A stretch of DNA of 64,000 nucleotides from Gemmatimonadales bacterium (GCA_020344755.1 CP070829.1:398001-462000), one strand, 5' to 3'. Positions 1-8,771 are shown, numbered from the stretch's first letter. The notes: a model not told the origin generated them from the sequence alone. Translations and numbers: made by a program.

Positions 1-2
1 TC

Positions 3-1214
3 ATCGAGCATCTGCCCGGATTCCAGATGCCGGATCCCTGGGTGACCCGGGAGCTGACCGTTCGGGATCTCCTGAGCCACCGGAGCGGTCTTCCCCGTGG
101 CGACCACCTCTGGTATCTGTCGGCACTCGACCGGGAGGAGGTGGTGGGGCGGGTACGCCTTCTCGAGCCCGCCACCAGCTTCCGGAGCCGCTATGGATAT
201 CAGAACATCATGTTCATCACGGCCGGCGAGGTGATCGAAGCCGCCTCGGACCGCTCGTGGGACGCATTTCTGACCTCCAGGATTCTCGAGCCGTTGGGGA
301 TGTCACGCACCGGAACCAGTACGTCGGACCTGGTGGGGTCGGACAACGTGGCCACGCCTCACGTCCGGCTGGATGGTGGTGTGGTCCCCATTCCCTGGCC
401 GGACTTCGACAACGTGGGTGCCGCGGGAGCCGTCAACTCCTCCGTCCACGACCTTTCCCGCTGGTTGCAGGTCCAGTTGGGGAAAGGGACCCGGGACGGC
501 CTCACCCTCTGGTCCGACTCCGTGGCACGCGAAATGTGGACGCCCAACACCGTGGTCCCCCTGGGCCAGGAGACACGGCGGACCCATCCCGAGACCCACC
601 TGCAGGCGTATGGAATGGGATGGTTCCTGCAGGACTACCGGGGGCGACTCGTGGTCCGACACGGTGGATCCCTGGACGGGATGCGGGCCCACGTGGCCCT
701 CGTCCCCGAGGAGGGCCTCGGTGTGGTGGCCCTGACGAACCTGAACGAGAGTCGTCTCCCCGTGGCGGTGGTCTGGGAGGTCATCGATCGGTTCCTCGAG
801 CCCCGTGCGAAACCTCGGGATTGGAACGCACTTCTGCATGCGGAAGCGGAACGGGAGCGGGAGGCCTCACAGCGCCGCGAGACCGAGCGCGAGAAGGCGC
901 GTGTCACGGGCACCTCCCCCTCCCTGCCTCTCGAGGCCTACGCCGGGCAGTACCGGAGCGCGCTCAGCGGCGACCTCGAGGTCGATCTGGAGGAGGGCAC
1001 GCTTCGTCTGGCCTACGGGCCCAACTACCTGGGGACCCTGGCGCACTGGCACTACGACACCTGGCGGGTGACCTGGCAGAACCGGAGCCTGGGATCGGAC
1101 CTTTTGAGCTTCCAACTCGGGTCGGACGGCACGGTGGAATCCCTGGCCCTGTCGGGCACTGACCGGTTCCGCCGGGTGCCGGCGGAACCCGTCCCGGGGG
1201 GCCCTTCCCGCTAG
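3..1214 (+). CDS. Serine hydrolase, beta-lactamase/D-ala-D-ala peptidase family (5' end missing)
   Basis: The reading frame is open to the left edge of the window, and protein-like sequence (HLPGFQMPDP) precedes the first ATG at 27, so the gene starts outside the window. The family is PF00144 (class C beta-lactamase / penicillin-binding-protein-like esterase). The middle motif Y-x-N is seen as YQN at nt 198-206, and the third motif H-x-G as HGGS near nt 660-671. The S-x-x-K nucleophile motif must lie upstream. After about residue 300 a separate C-terminal beta-rich region (AYAGQYRS onward) resembles the DUF3471-type tail common in secreted members. The substrate cannot be told. It converges with the next gene, 4 nt away. 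Confidence 0.85.
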   Translation: MEHLPGFQMPDPWVTRELTVRDLLSHRSGLPRGDHLWYLSALDREEVVGRVRLLEPATSFRSRYGYQNIMFITAGEVIEAASDRSWDAFLTSRILEPLGMSRTGTSTSDLVGSDNVATPHVRLDGGVVPIPWPDFDNVGAAGAVNSSVHDLSRWLQVQLGKGTRDGLTLWSDSVAREMWTPNTVVPLGQETRRTHPETHLQAYGMGWFLQDYRGRLVVRHGGSLDGMRAHVALVPEEGLGVVALTNLNESRLPVAVVWEVIDRFLEPRAKPRDWNALLHAEAEREREASQRRETEREKARVTGTSPSLPLEAYAGQYRSALSGDLEVDLEEGTLRLAYGPNYLGTLAHWHYDTWRVTWQNRSLGSDLLSFQLGSDGTVESLALSGTDRFRRVPAEPVPGGPSR

Positions 1215-1218
1215 AGAG

Positions 1219-2040
1219 CTAGAGAGCGGAACGGATCCAGTCCACCCACGCCTCCGGCGTCTCGAGGTGCGGCAGGTGGCCCGCTCCACGCAGCAGGGTG
1301 AGGCGGGCGTCGGGGAGGAGGGCCGCCATCCGAACCGCCAGGTCACGGAACTTCTCGTCTGCCTCACCGGCCAGTAGCCTCACCGGAACCCGAAGTTGGT
1401 GGAGATCGTCCCAGTACGAGGGCTGGGTGCCCGTCCCCCCACCCCTGAGCCAGGCGGCCATCTGCGCCGGGTCCTGAGCGGACCGGATGCGACGGGCATG
1501 CTCCCGCGGCTCTTCGGGGACCCGGCGCAGCCCCTGGAAGAGAGGCAATCCCAGCCAGTGGTCGACGAATCGCGACATCCCTTCTTCCATCAGCCGCCGT
1601 GCGGTCTCCTCGTCCCGCTCCCGTCGGGCCTGCCGGGCCGCCGGGTCCTGTAACCCGGGTGATGCACTCTCCAGCAGGAGCATGCGCATGGGCACCCCCT
1701 GCGCAGCCGCCGAGAGCGCGATGCGCCCTCCCATGGAATACCCCAGCCATGCCGCGGGTTCACCGAAGAGCACCTCCTGGAGGCGTCCCATCTCCCGGGC
1801 GATCCGGGGAACCCGGTACCGCTCCGGGCTCGGCTCGCCCTCGCTCCTCCCGTGGCCGGGCAGGTCCACCGCCGCTACCCACATCCCCTCCAGCCCTTCG
1901 GGCAGGTCCCCCCATTCCTCGGCGCTGCCCATGAAGCCGTGGAGGAGAAGGAGGGGTGTCGTGCCCCTCCTCCACTCCCGCACTCGCACCGCTCCCGCAC
2001 CGGGGACGGGGAGGATCCGGTCCCGGACCTCCCCTACCAA
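1219..2040 (-). CDS. Alpha/beta hydrolase, MenH-like (SHCHC synthase family)
   Basis: The 273-residue alpha/beta-hydrolase has an oxyanion motif LLLHGFMGS near residue 35, the nucleophile elbow GYSMGG with Ser102, an acid region GEADEKF, and the catalytic His in GAGHLPHLE near residue 255. The combination of PGHGRS, SMGGR and H-x-x-HLE is typical of MenH (2-succinyl-6-hydroxy-2,4-cyclohexadiene-1-carboxylate synthase, menaquinone pathway). No other men gene lies nearby, so the enzyme could be a related esterase and I give no gene symbol. Its start overlaps the end of the DinB gene by 7 nt, suggesting an operon with the three genes upstream. Confidence 0.75.
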   Translation of the reverse strand: MVGEVRDRILPVPGAGAVRVREWRRGTTPLLLLHGFMGSAEEWGDLPEGLEGMWVAAVDLPGHGRSEGEPSPERYRVPRIAREMGRLQEVLFGEPAAWLGYSMGGRIALSAAAQGVPMRMLLLESASPGLQDPAARQARRERDEETARRLMEEGMSRFVDHWLGLPLFQGLRRVPEEPREHARRIRSAQDPAQMAAWLRGGGTGTQPSYWDDLHQLRVPVRLLAGEADEKFRDLAVRMAALLPDARLTLLRGAGHLPHLETPEAWVDWIRSAL

Positions 2041-2552
2041 TGGGTTCCGGTGACGTGACCCTGATCGTCCACCGAGTAGAACCCGAGATCGGTGCCGGTG
2101 CGGAGCTTCACCAGGAAGAGGATCTGACCCGTGTGCATGGAGAAGTGCTCCACCACGTGGTAGACCGCCCGGAGTCCCGTGGTCTCCATCCCCTGGATCG
2201 TACGTGGATGGAGGAGCGTCTCCGGGTCGAGCCGGGCCAGGACCTGGTCCGCTTCCGTCACCGAGGCCATCAACTCGGCGAAAGCCTCGCCTCTGGACAT
2301 CCCGTCTCCCCGGTCGAACTCATCCCGTCGCCGACGCCGGTCCGGGACACCGCCCAGCCCGTGCACCACCCACTGGCGGATGTTTCCGGCCAGGTGCAGG
2401 AGGAGGTTTCCGACGCTGTTGGAAACCTCGTTGGGGCGCCACCACACGTCCTCGTCGGGCAGGGCCTCCAGCGCGATCCGGATCTTCGCGGGATACTCCC
2501 GGGCCAGGAGCCGGCGGGACTCGTCCAGGAAGGGCGTGAGCGGGTGAGCCAT
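2034..2552 (-). CDS. DinB-fold protein (DUF1572-like)
   Basis: A small four-helix-bundle protein of the DinB/YfiT superfamily. These proteins usually bind a divalent metal through three histidines and include thiol-dependent transferases. Visible matches are LLLHLAGNIRQWV (first His), VYHVVEHFSMHTGQIL (remaining His pair) and a tail ending GTDLGFYSVDDQG. I chose the ATG at 2552 because translation then starts MAHPLTPFLDE, 8 nt after the DUF2461 stop; longer in-frame starts run into that gene. It overlaps the MenH-like gene by 7 nt. It is one of four DinB-superfamily genes in this window. The substrate is unknown. Confidence 0.85.
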   Translation of the reverse strand: MAHPLTPFLDESRRLLAREYPAKIRIALEALPDEDVWWRPNEVSNSVGNLLLHLAGNIRQWVVHGLGGVPDRRRRRDEFDRGDGMSRGEAFAELMASVTEADQVLARLDPETLLHPRTIQGMETTGLRAVYHVVEHFSMHTGQILFLVKLRTGTDLGFYSVDDQGHVTGTHW

Positions 2553-2560
2553 GGCCGAGG

Positions 2561-3241
2561 TCAGAAGGGCACGCCCAGCGCGGTACAGAGGAACTGCAGG
2601 AAGGGCCGGCCCGGCGCGCACAGGGAGAGGAAGTCGTCCACCAGGTCGGCTCCCGTGAGGAACGCCTGGGGTACCGCCGCGAAGGCCACGAAGTCCTTCC
2701 GCTTCAGGTCCTCAACGAGGGGGTGTTCCGGATCGAACCCGCGCGGGGGTCGCATGAGGGATTCACCGCCCAGCTCGAAGCTTCGCTTGAAAGCCGGATC
2801 GTTCACCGCCTCGCGCCACCCCCCCGGATCCGCAGCCAGACCCTCACGAATCGCCCGGAGGGCAGGTCCTGCGGGGCGCCACGCCCCCATCCCCACGAAG
2901 CAGTTACGGGGCTCGATGTGCAGGTACAAACCCGGGGCATGGGCGTCCTTGCCCGCGGCGTGGCGAAACTGGATGCCCGAAGCCGTCTTGAACGGGCTCT
3001 TGTCCTTGGAGAAGCGGACGTCCCTGTAGATACGGAAGAGGGAGCCACCCACGGGCCGCGGATCGGCCCGGAGCTGCGGGCTGATGTCATCCAGCCGCTC
3101 CCCCACCGCAACGATGAACTCCTGAGCCGGCTCCCTCACGTGGCGTTCGTACCGGTCCCGGTTCTGGTCGAACCAGTCGCGCCGGTTGTTCGCAGCGAGA
3201 TCCGAGAGGAAGCGGAACGTCTCCCGGGAGAACCGGGTCAT
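2561..3241 (-). CDS. DUF2461 / TIGR02453 family protein
   Basis: The 226-residue soluble protein matches the DUF2461 (TIGR02453) family from its opening FSRETFRFLSDLAANNRRDWF through the conserved R-x-x-RD segment (FRIYRDVRFSKDKSPFKT) and the GLYLHIEP core. The function of the family is not established; members are widespread single-domain cytosolic proteins. Length is normal for the family. It is the second gene of a likely minus-strand operon, 13 nt after the HTH gene and 8 nt before the DinB gene, which suggests cotranscription but gives no functional hint. Confidence 0.85.
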   Translation of the reverse strand: MTRFSRETFRFLSDLAANNRRDWFDQNRDRYERHVREPAQEFIVAVGERLDDISPQLRADPRPVGGSLFRIYRDVRFSKDKSPFKTASGIQFRHAAGKDAHAPGLYLHIEPRNCFVGMGAWRPAGPALRAIREGLAADPGGWREAVNDPAFKRSFELGGESLMRPPRGFDPEHPLVEDLKRKDFVAFAAVPQAFLTGADLVDDFLSLCAPGRPFLQFLCTALGVPF

Positions 3242-3254
3242 CGGTCCGGGTGAC

Positions 3255-3680
3255 TCAGTGCCGGACGGGCCCCGTGCCCGGCCTCCGGCCCTGGTTCGGG
3301 TGCTTGAGATGGCTCCAGGTCTCGCCGCGGCGGAGCATGTGGATGGTGCTCGGCGCGACCTCCAGGCGCCGGGCCCACTCCGCTCCCGAGGTGTGCCAGC
3401 GGTCCTTCGCCTCGTCCCAGTCGCTCAGGACCTCCAGCACCTGCGCTTCCGAGAGCTCCGCGTGCGGAGACCTCGAGCCCTGCAACCAGACATTGTGCCC
3501 ACCCCACCGCCCGGTCCTCTGGAGGGGACCCGGGAGCTTCTTGCCGGAAGTCCCCATGCAGTAGTGACGGACCTGATCCGCCGTGAATTTCGGATATTCG
3601 CGAGCGATCTCGGCGTAGGACCGTCCATCCTGGGCTAGGTCCCGCCATTTCACCACGAGCGGCCCTGGAGGTCTGGCCAT
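3255..3680 (-). CDS. Small helix-turn-helix protein, function unknown
   Basis: A 141-residue basic protein starting at an ATG behind a good ribosome site (AGGAAGGAAG). It carries two helix-turn-helix-like segments. Near residues 16-42 is a resolvase-type SYAEIAREYPKFTADQV. Near residues 105-125 a second, EWARRLEVAPSTIHMLRRGETW, resembles the DNA-binding tails found in phage regulators and in accessory domains of homing endonucleases. No nuclease motif is visible. It heads the DUF2461/DinB/MenH-like operon, so it may be a local regulator, but that is only a guess from position. Confidence 0.6.
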   Translation of the reverse strand: MARPPGPLVVKWRDLAQDGRSYAEIAREYPKFTADQVRHYCMGTSGKKLPGPLQRTGRWGGHNVWLQGSRSPHAELSEAQVLEVLSDWDEAKDRWHTSGAEWARRLEVAPSTIHMLRRGETWSHLKHPNQGRRPGTGPVRH

Positions 3681-3904
3681 CTTCCTTCCTCTGAGTCGGG
3701 GTGGCTTCCGCAGGGATACCGCTCACGGTCCCCGGGTGCCGGCAGACCCCCGGCGAAGCGAAGCAGTTATCCGCTTTACAAGAATAGAGGTCCGGGAACT
3801 CCCGAGACAGGGGTGCCAACGACTGAAAGAAATCTTGTTGCCCTCGGCTGGGATCGGGGCCGCCGCCGAAGGGCCCGAACGGCCCGGTCCCGGCCGCATC
3901 CCGT

Positions 3905-4852
3905 CTACCGAACGCCCTGCTCCCACACGGATCTCAGGAAACCTCCCAGTCGCTCCCAGACCTGCTCCCAGGGCGCGGTCCACGGCGCCACCAGCTCGAA
4001 GTGCCCGGCTCCCGGCACCGTGGCCACCTCCACCACCTGCCCCGACTCCAGGGCTCGGCGGGTATAGTGTTCGCCATGGCTCGGGGGAACGATGGGGTCC
4101 AGCTCCCCCATGAGGAGAAGCTGGGGCGCCGACGCCGGAAGCAGGCTTCCCGGGTCGGACAGGCGGAACCGTTCGGAGCTGGGGTCCACCGGCTCTCCCA
4201 GGAAGTCCGACACGATGGTCGGCCCGCATCGGGTGTAGCGGGTGTAGTCCGCCAGGTCGGCGATGGCCGCCAGGCCCACGACCCCCGCCAGAGGCAGCGG
4301 ATCCCCACCCCGCAGGCGCGGCCCTCCCTCCAGGTCGTGCGGGAGGCTCTCCCGCGCTCCGAGCCAGAGCGCCAGGTGCCCGCCGGAGGAGTGGCCGGAC
4401 GCCACGACCCGGGACGTGGAGAGGGGATATTCCTCCGCCATGTGGCGCAGGTGGTCCGTACCCAGCGCCACGTCTTCCAGGATCCTCGGCCACCCACCGC
4501 CCTCCTGGTCGATCGTGCGGAATTCCAGGCTCCAGGTGGCCCACCCGGCCCGGTTCAGGGTCCCGGCGAAGTGATCCATATACGTGAGGTCGGCGATGGA
4601 GAGCCAGCACCCGCCGTGGATGATCACCACCACGGGGTGCGGGCCCGGGCCCTCCGGTAGCCGCAGCTCCCCGAACTGGTGCGGGCCGGGGCCATAGGAG
4701 ATCCGAGCCGTGACCTGAGGCGCGGACCGTCGCCGGAGCTCGGTTTGCATCTCATCCCAGCTCAACGTCGCCTGACCCTTCGCGGCGACCGGTACGGCAG
4801 CGGCAGACGCCAGGACGAGGGCTCCGGCTCCGCCGATCCGGGAGGACCTCAC
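3905..4852 (-). CDS. Exported alpha/beta hydrolase (BD-FAE/esterase-lipase type)
   Basis: The 315-residue protein begins at a GTG in a GTGA overlap (4849-4852) with the msrA stop, so translation is probably coupled. An N-terminal Sec-type signal (hydrophobic AGALVLASAAAVPVAA) is followed by an esterase/lipase core. The core has oxyanion motif IIHGGCW, nucleophile GHSSGG, acid region GELDPIVP and catalytic His in PGAGHFE. HGG near the N terminus plus G-x-S-x-G is the pattern of bacterial carboxylesterases and kynurenine-formamidase-like hydrolases. It would act outside the cytoplasm. The substrate cannot be inferred, and the link to methionine sulfoxide reductase is positional only. Confidence 0.8.
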   Translation of the reverse strand: MRSSRIGGAGALVLASAAAVPVAAKGQATLSWDEMQTELRRRSAPQVTARISYGPGPHQFGELRLPEGPGPHPVVVIIHGGCWLSIADLTYMDHFAGTLNRAGWATWSLEFRTIDQEGGGWPRILEDVALGTDHLRHMAEEYPLSTSRVVASGHSSGGHLALWLGARESLPHDLEGGPRLRGGDPLPLAGVVGLAAIADLADYTRYTRCGPTIVSDFLGEPVDPSSERFRLSDPGSLLPASAPQLLLMGELDPIVPPSHGEHYTRRALESGQVVEVATVPGAGHFELVAPWTAPWEQVWERLGGFLRSVWEQGVR

Positions 4853-5400
4853 GACCCGGAGCCCCTCAGGCGGTGGGCGAAGCTCCGTCTGAAGCTGGAC
4901 ACCTTGGGCGCGACCACCACCTGGCAGTAGGGCTGCCTGGGGTTGGTCCGGTAGTAGTTCTGGTGGTAGTCCTCCGCCGGGAAGAAGGTCTCCAACGGCT
5001 CCACCTGGGTCACCAGCGGATCCTCCCAGATCCCCTCCCGCGCGAGCTCCTCCATCACTTCGCGGGCCGTTCGCTCCTGCTCGTGCGAATGGGTCAGGAT
5101 GATGGACCGGTATTGGGTCCCCACGTCGGCACCTTGGCGATCCCGTGTCGTGGGATCGTGGATGCCGAAGAAGATCCTCAGGACATCGGCGTAGGGGATG
5201 ACGCGGGGATCGAAGCTCACCTGCACCACCTCCGCGTGTCCGGTGGCTCCGCTGCACACCTGGCGGTAGGTCGGATTCGGGACCTGCCCACCGGCGTAGC
5301 CGCTCACCACCTGCGCCACCCCTTCCACCTCCTGGTACACGGCCTCCAGGCACCAGAAGCAACCTCCCCCCAGGGTCGCGGTCTCCAGCACTCGTTCCAC
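4849..5400 (-). CDS. msrA: Peptide-methionine (S)-S-oxide reductase MsrA
   Basis: MsrA reduces methionine-S-sulfoxide in proteins, using thioredoxin or a similar donor. The hallmark GCFWC is at residues 13-17, with catalytic Cys14. Family blocks follow: VVSGYAGG, GHAEVVQV, FFGIHDPTT, D-x-G-x-QYRS, and FFPAEDYHQNYYR. I chose the GTG at 5400 because GGGAGGAAAGAAG lies just upstream and the protein then starts right before the family core; the 183-residue length is typical. No second catalytic domain (MsrB) is fused. It overlaps the exported hydrolase by 4 nt. A divergent aminotransferase gene starts 85 nt away, so the shared intergenic region should hold both promoters. Confidence 0.95.
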   Translation of the reverse strand: MERVLETATLGGGCFWCLEAVYQEVEGVAQVVSGYAGGQVPNPTYRQVCSGATGHAEVVQVSFDPRVIPYADVLRIFFGIHDPTTRDRQGADVGTQYRSIILTHSHEQERTAREVMEELAREGIWEDPLVTQVEPLETFFPAEDYHQNYYRTNPRQPYCQVVVAPKVSSFRRSFAHRLRGSGS

Positions 5401-5485
5401 CTTCTTTCCTCCCGTTGGCCGCCGAGGGCCGGTTGGATACCCTTTGTGCGAGGACAAACCCCCGACGCCCCCCCGGAGATCCGAC

Positions 5486-6700
5486 GTGCTCGACATCGCC
5501 ACCATCCGCGCCCGCTTCCCTGCCCTCCAGCGAGTGGAGGCGGGGCAGCCCGCCGCCTATTTCGACGGTCCCGGGGGAACGCAGGTCGTCCGATCGGTGG
5601 TGGACGCCATGGAGGACTACCTGCTCCACCACAACGCCAACACCCACTGGGCCTACGCCACCAGCGCCGAGACCGACGCCCTCATCGCGGGGGCCCGGGA
5701 GACGCTGGCCGACTTCCTGGGCTGCGCTCCGGCGGAAGTGGCGTTCGGCGCCAACATGACCACGCTGACCTTCCACTTCACCCGTGCCCTGGGGCGGGAC
5801 ATGGGTCCGGGGGACGAGGTGGTGGTGACACGCCTCGACCACCAGGCCAACGTGGGGCCGTGGCAGGCGTTGGCCCGAGAACGGGGGATTCGCGTGCGTG
5901 AAGTCCCCTTCCGGGCAGAGGACGGGACGCTGGAGCTGGACGCGCTGCGACAGGCGGTAGGGGAGCGGACCCGTTGGGTCGCCGTGGGCGCCGCCTCCAA
6001 CGCCCTGGGAACCATCACGCCGATGGCGCAGCTGCATGAGATCGCCCGGGCCGCCGGCGCCCGGCTCTTCGTGGATGCGGTCCACTACGCCCCCCACGAG
6101 CTGGTGGACGTGGACGCCCTCGGGGCTGACGCCCTCGCCTGTTCCCCCTACAAGTTCTACGGCCCCCACATGGGTGTGCTCTTCGTGCGGGAGGACCTCC
6201 AGCGCTCCCTGGACGTGCCACGACTCGCTCCCGCCGGCGATCAGCCTCCGGAGGTCCTGGAGACCGGGACCCTCAGCCACGAGGGGATGGTGGGCTCCGC
6301 CGCCGCGGTGGACTTCTTCGCCTCGCTGGGAACCGGGGGGAACCGGCGCGCACGCCTCGTCTCCGCCTTCTCGGCGCTGCGGGCCCGGGGTGAGGTCCTC
6401 CTGGCCCGGCTCTGGAACGGACTCGAATCCCTGGACGGTGTCACCCTCTACGGACCTCGGCCGGGCACGCCGCGCACTCCGACGGTGGCCTTTACGGTGG
6501 CCGGCCACCCGGCGGAGCGGGTGACGGCCCACCTGTCCGACCGCCACGGGATCTTCACCTCCCACGGTGACTTCTACGCGAGCACGGTGGTGGAAGACCT
6601 GGGGCTCGCGCCCCACGGGCTGGTCCGCGCGGGGTGCGCATGCTATACCACCGAAGAGGAAGTGGATCGGCTCATCGCGGGTGTCGCCGAACTCCTCTGA
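5486..6700 (+). CDS. Cysteine desulfurase-like class V aminotransferase (VC1184/TIGR01976 subfamily)
   Basis: A PLP-dependent fold-type I enzyme of about 404 residues. The opening FPAL...G-x-PAAYFDGPGGTQ and the HHNANTHW block are typical of the VC1184 subfamily of cysteine-desulfurase-like proteins. The PLP lysine lies in ACSPYKFYGPH, preceded by the aspartate of FVDAVHYAPHE. I prefer the GTG at 5486 because GGAG sits 7 nt upstream; an upstream TTG at 5444 is also in frame. Whether it is a true cysteine desulfurase is uncertain, since these subfamily members have no settled substrate. A YkgJ-type cysteine-cluster gene follows 36 nt downstream. Confidence 0.85.
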   Translation: MLDIATIRARFPALQRVEAGQPAAYFDGPGGTQVVRSVVDAMEDYLLHHNANTHWAYATSAETDALIAGARETLADFLGCAPAEVAFGANMTTLTFHFTRALGRDMGPGDEVVVTRLDHQANVGPWQALARERGIRVREVPFRAEDGTLELDALRQAVGERTRWVAVGAASNALGTITPMAQLHEIARAAGARLFVDAVHYAPHELVDVDALGADALACSPYKFYGPHMGVLFVREDLQRSLDVPRLAPAGDQPPEVLETGTLSHEGMVGSAAAVDFFASLGTGGNRRARLVSAFSALRARGEVLLARLWNGLESLDGVTLYGPRPGTPRTPTVAFTVAGHPAERVTAHLSDRHGIFTSHGDFYASTVVEDLGLAPHGLVRAGCACYTTEEEVDRLIAGVAELL

Positions 6701-6736
6701 GCCTCCCCCACCCTCCGCACCCAGATCCGGGGATCC

Positions 6737-7126
6737 ATGGCCGCCTCCCTTCCGGTCTTCTACAGTTGCCTCAAATGCCCCGCCTACTGCTGTACCTATC
6801 CCCAGATCCCGGTTGAGAAGAGGGACATCCGGCGCCTTGCGAAGCGGTTCGGAATCTCCGAGGAGAAGGCGCGGAAGAAGTTCACCAAGAAGGGCGAGGA
6901 GCGGGGTACGCGCGTACTCCGCCACCGAGAGGACGCGATCTTCGACTCCGCCTGCATGTTCCTGGATCCGGACAGCCGTGGGTGCACGATCTACGAGCAC
7001 CGGCCCACCCCGTGTCGCGAGTACCCCGGCACGGTCCGGTGCGGGTACTACGACTTCCTGGCCTCCGAACGGACCCGCCAGGAGGACGACGATCTGGTCA
7101 TTACCGCCTGGGTGGCGGACCTGTAG
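6737..7126 (+). CDS. YkgJ-family cysteine-cluster protein
   Basis: A 129-residue protein of the YkgJ/CxxCxxCC (UPF0153-type) family, thought to bind zinc or an Fe-S cluster. The N-terminal cluster is SCLKCPAYCCTYP near residues 10-22. The C-terminal half has the conserved C-x-x-Y-E-x-RP-x-x-C-R-x-YP pattern (GCTIYEHRPTPCREYP) and a final RCGYY. No enzymatic role is established for the family. It follows the class V aminotransferase by 36 nt and may be cotranscribed; a metal- or sulfur-linked role would fit, but this is inference. Its 3' end overlaps the convergent NTF2-fold gene by 26 nt. Confidence 0.88.
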   Translation: MAASLPVFYSCLKCPAYCCTYPQIPVEKRDIRRLAKRFGISEEKARKKFTKKGEERGTRVLRHREDAIFDSACMFLDPDSRGCTIYEHRPTPCREYPGTVRCGYYDFLASERTRQEDDDLVITAWVADL

Positions 7127-7718
7127 CCGATTCGGCCTCCGCCCGCAGCGTGTCCCCCTCCGGGAAGACCACCGCGCCACCCTCCGCCAGGATCAGGGGA
7201 ATCGGATCACCGTAGTCCGCGGCCCTCACGATGAGTCCGCCCTGAACCTCGATGAGCGTGAGTCCGTCGACCCGGAAGCGTCGGACCACCAGCGAGTCCC
7301 CCGACACCCCGGACGGGCCCTCTCGGTTGCCCTCCAGGACCCACTCCGCCACAGCCATCCCGTTTCCGGCGTGGTAGGAGATCACCTCCAGAAAGACCGC
7401 GCCGTCCGCGGTGTGGAAAGCCTCCATGAAGTCGGCGATCTCCGGCAGATCCCGATAGGTGACTCCGCTGGTGAAGTCATCGTAGACGGCCGTCGGGTGG
7501 AAGAGCCGCTCGATCCCCGTGGCGTCACCGGCCCGCCGCATCTCCATCAGCTCGATCAGTCGGCGCTCCTCGACGGTCACGGAAGACGGTTCGGGACCCG
7601 TGCAACCCGGGCCTACGGCCCACGTCAGCACGGCCACCCACACGGGTCGTCTCCACCCCCTGCCGGCTCCCTGGCCGACTCGAGGGCCGTGCCGGGGCAC
7701 CTCTCTACGGCCACTCAC
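7101..7718 (-). CDS. NTF2/SnoaL-fold protein, probably exported
   Basis: Begins at a GTG in a GTGA overlap with the upstream membrane-protein gene. A basic N terminus and the hydrophobic VWVAVLTWAVGPGC suggest a signal peptide, possibly of lipoprotein type, although the residue at -3 is not ideal. From about residue 48 the sequence fits a SnoaL/NTF2-like cone: ERRLIELMEMRRAGDATGIERLFHPTAVYDDF, then AFHTADGAVFLEVISY and a strand-rich end. Such domains are steroid-isomerase-like pockets with many roles, and no catalytic pair can be assigned. The C-terminal 26 nt overlap the convergent YkgJ-type gene. Confidence 0.65.
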   Translation of the reverse strand: MSGRREVPRHGPRVGQGAGRGWRRPVWVAVLTWAVGPGCTGPEPSSVTVEERRLIELMEMRRAGDATGIERLFHPTAVYDDFTSGVTYRDLPEIADFMEAFHTADGAVFLEVISYHAGNGMAVAEWVLEGNREGPSGVSGDSLVVRRFRVDGLTLIEVQGGLIVRAADYGDPIPLILAEGGAVVFPEGDTLRAEAESATGPPPRR

Positions 7719-8152
7719 CGTTCATCCCCTCCCCCGCCCCACCACCGGTGGACCCGGCGAGAGCCAAACCCCGCCCAGGCGGACACCACGAGCAACAGGA
7801 GCCAGGGGATCCCCGCCTCGACCCGGGCACGCTCCTCCAGGAGCGTGGAGCCCTGAACGGTTCTGAGCCCCCGTACACGGAGGACGCCGGGGACCACCCA
7901 GTGATCCCGGATCTCCGTGGTTTCCAACGGCCGGGAGGACAACAGGTCGGGGCCCTCGTACCACGTCCGGTCCACACGGATGGGAACCGAGAGGCCCGGA
8001 ACGACGGGGATGGCCGCGAGCGCCGCGATCAGGGTCACCCTCCACCATCGACGCCCACCCGGCGGTGCGAGCCTCCCCACGTCGGCCCAGCACCATACCC
8101 ACAGACCCAACGCCCCCAGGAGGACCGACGCTGCCGCGACCCAGGAGACCAT
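7715..8152 (-). CDS. Small integral membrane protein, unknown
   Basis: A 145-residue protein with three likely membrane spans: near residues 4-22 (AAASVLLGALGLWVW), 38-56 (VTLIAALAAIPVVPGLSVP) and 115-130 (GIPWLLLLVVSAWAGF). A polar extracytoplasmic loop contains the DRTWYEG segment. I do not recognise the family. It lies 28 nt after the YfiT-like gene and overlaps the NTF2-fold gene by 4 nt, so the three probably form one operon. Confidence 0.6.
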   Translation of the reverse strand: MVSWVAAASVLLGALGLWVWCWADVGRLAPPGGRRWWRVTLIAALAAIPVVPGLSVPIRVDRTWYEGPDLLSSRPLETTEIRDHWVVPGVLRVRGLRTVQGSTLLEERARVEAGIPWLLLLVVSAWAGFGSRRVHRWWGGGGDER

Positions 8153-8180
8153 GCCGAAGAGCGCTCAGGTCATCGAGAGC

Positions 8181-8708
8181 CTACCAGCCCTCGCGATCCC
8201 GAAGACCGAGGATGTGGGCCAGGTGGTGCCGGCAGTGCCAGTCGTACAGACACAGGAGCTGGTCCAGGTCCAGCTCGCCAACCTCCGGATGGTGCATCCC
8301 CCGCGACCACGCCTCGTCGGGGAGTGCCTCGAGGCCGGTCACCCACCGCCGGTGTAGACCGTCCACCAACCGCAGCGACATCTCCAGCTCGCCGGATCGG
8401 GCCTCGCCCTGCTCGGCCCATGCCTTCTCGTCGTAGGGCTGCACCGTGGGATGGTCCTCGGTGACGGCTTTCTTGAAGCGCAGATACGCGTTCAGGTGAG
8501 AGTCCGGGAGGTGGTGGACCACCTGGCGGACGGTCCAGCCTCCCGGTCGGTAGGGAGTGTCGAGTTGTGTGTCGGTCAGTCCTGACACCGCATCCCGGAG
8601 GCGCCCGGGTAGCTCGGCCAGGACCCGGATCTTCTCCTCCCTCTCCGACGGCGTGAGGGGGGAGCGGAGGGAAGGGGTCCCCAGCGGGTACCGGAGGTCC
8701 TCGTCCAT
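8181..8708 (-). CDS. YfiT/DinB-superfamily putative metal-dependent transferase
   Basis: A 175-residue DinB-superfamily protein of the YfiT (BstA-like) branch. It opens with RYPLGTPSL and carries the family metal ligands in GGWTVRQVVHHLPDSHLNAYLRFK and in the C-terminal YDWHCRHHLAHI. YfiT/BstA proteins of Firmicutes are nickel-dependent bacillithiol S-transferases. Whether this organism makes bacillithiol is unknown from the window, so the thiol partner is open. It is first in a likely operon with a small membrane protein and an NTF2-fold protein. Confidence 0.82.
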   Translation of the reverse strand: MDEDLRYPLGTPSLRSPLTPSEREEKIRVLAELPGRLRDAVSGLTDTQLDTPYRPGGWTVRQVVHHLPDSHLNAYLRFKKAVTEDHPTVQPYDEKAWAEQGEARSGELEMSLRLVDGLHRRWVTGLEALPDEAWSRGMHHPEVGELDLDQLLCLYDWHCRHHLAHILGLRDREGW

Positions 8709-8771
8709 GGGCGTCTCTGGCGGCGGTGGGTGGGTTCGTGGGTGGTGGGCGGCTTCGTTGGGCTGCCGAAG

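Noticed and set aside
3905-7180. A very long minus-strand open frame running through the aminotransferase and YkgJ genes
   Set aside because: Its translation outside 3905-4852 resembles no protein. It is antisense to the aminotransferase and YkgJ genes, both with clear family motifs. Long antisense frames are expected in GC-rich DNA.
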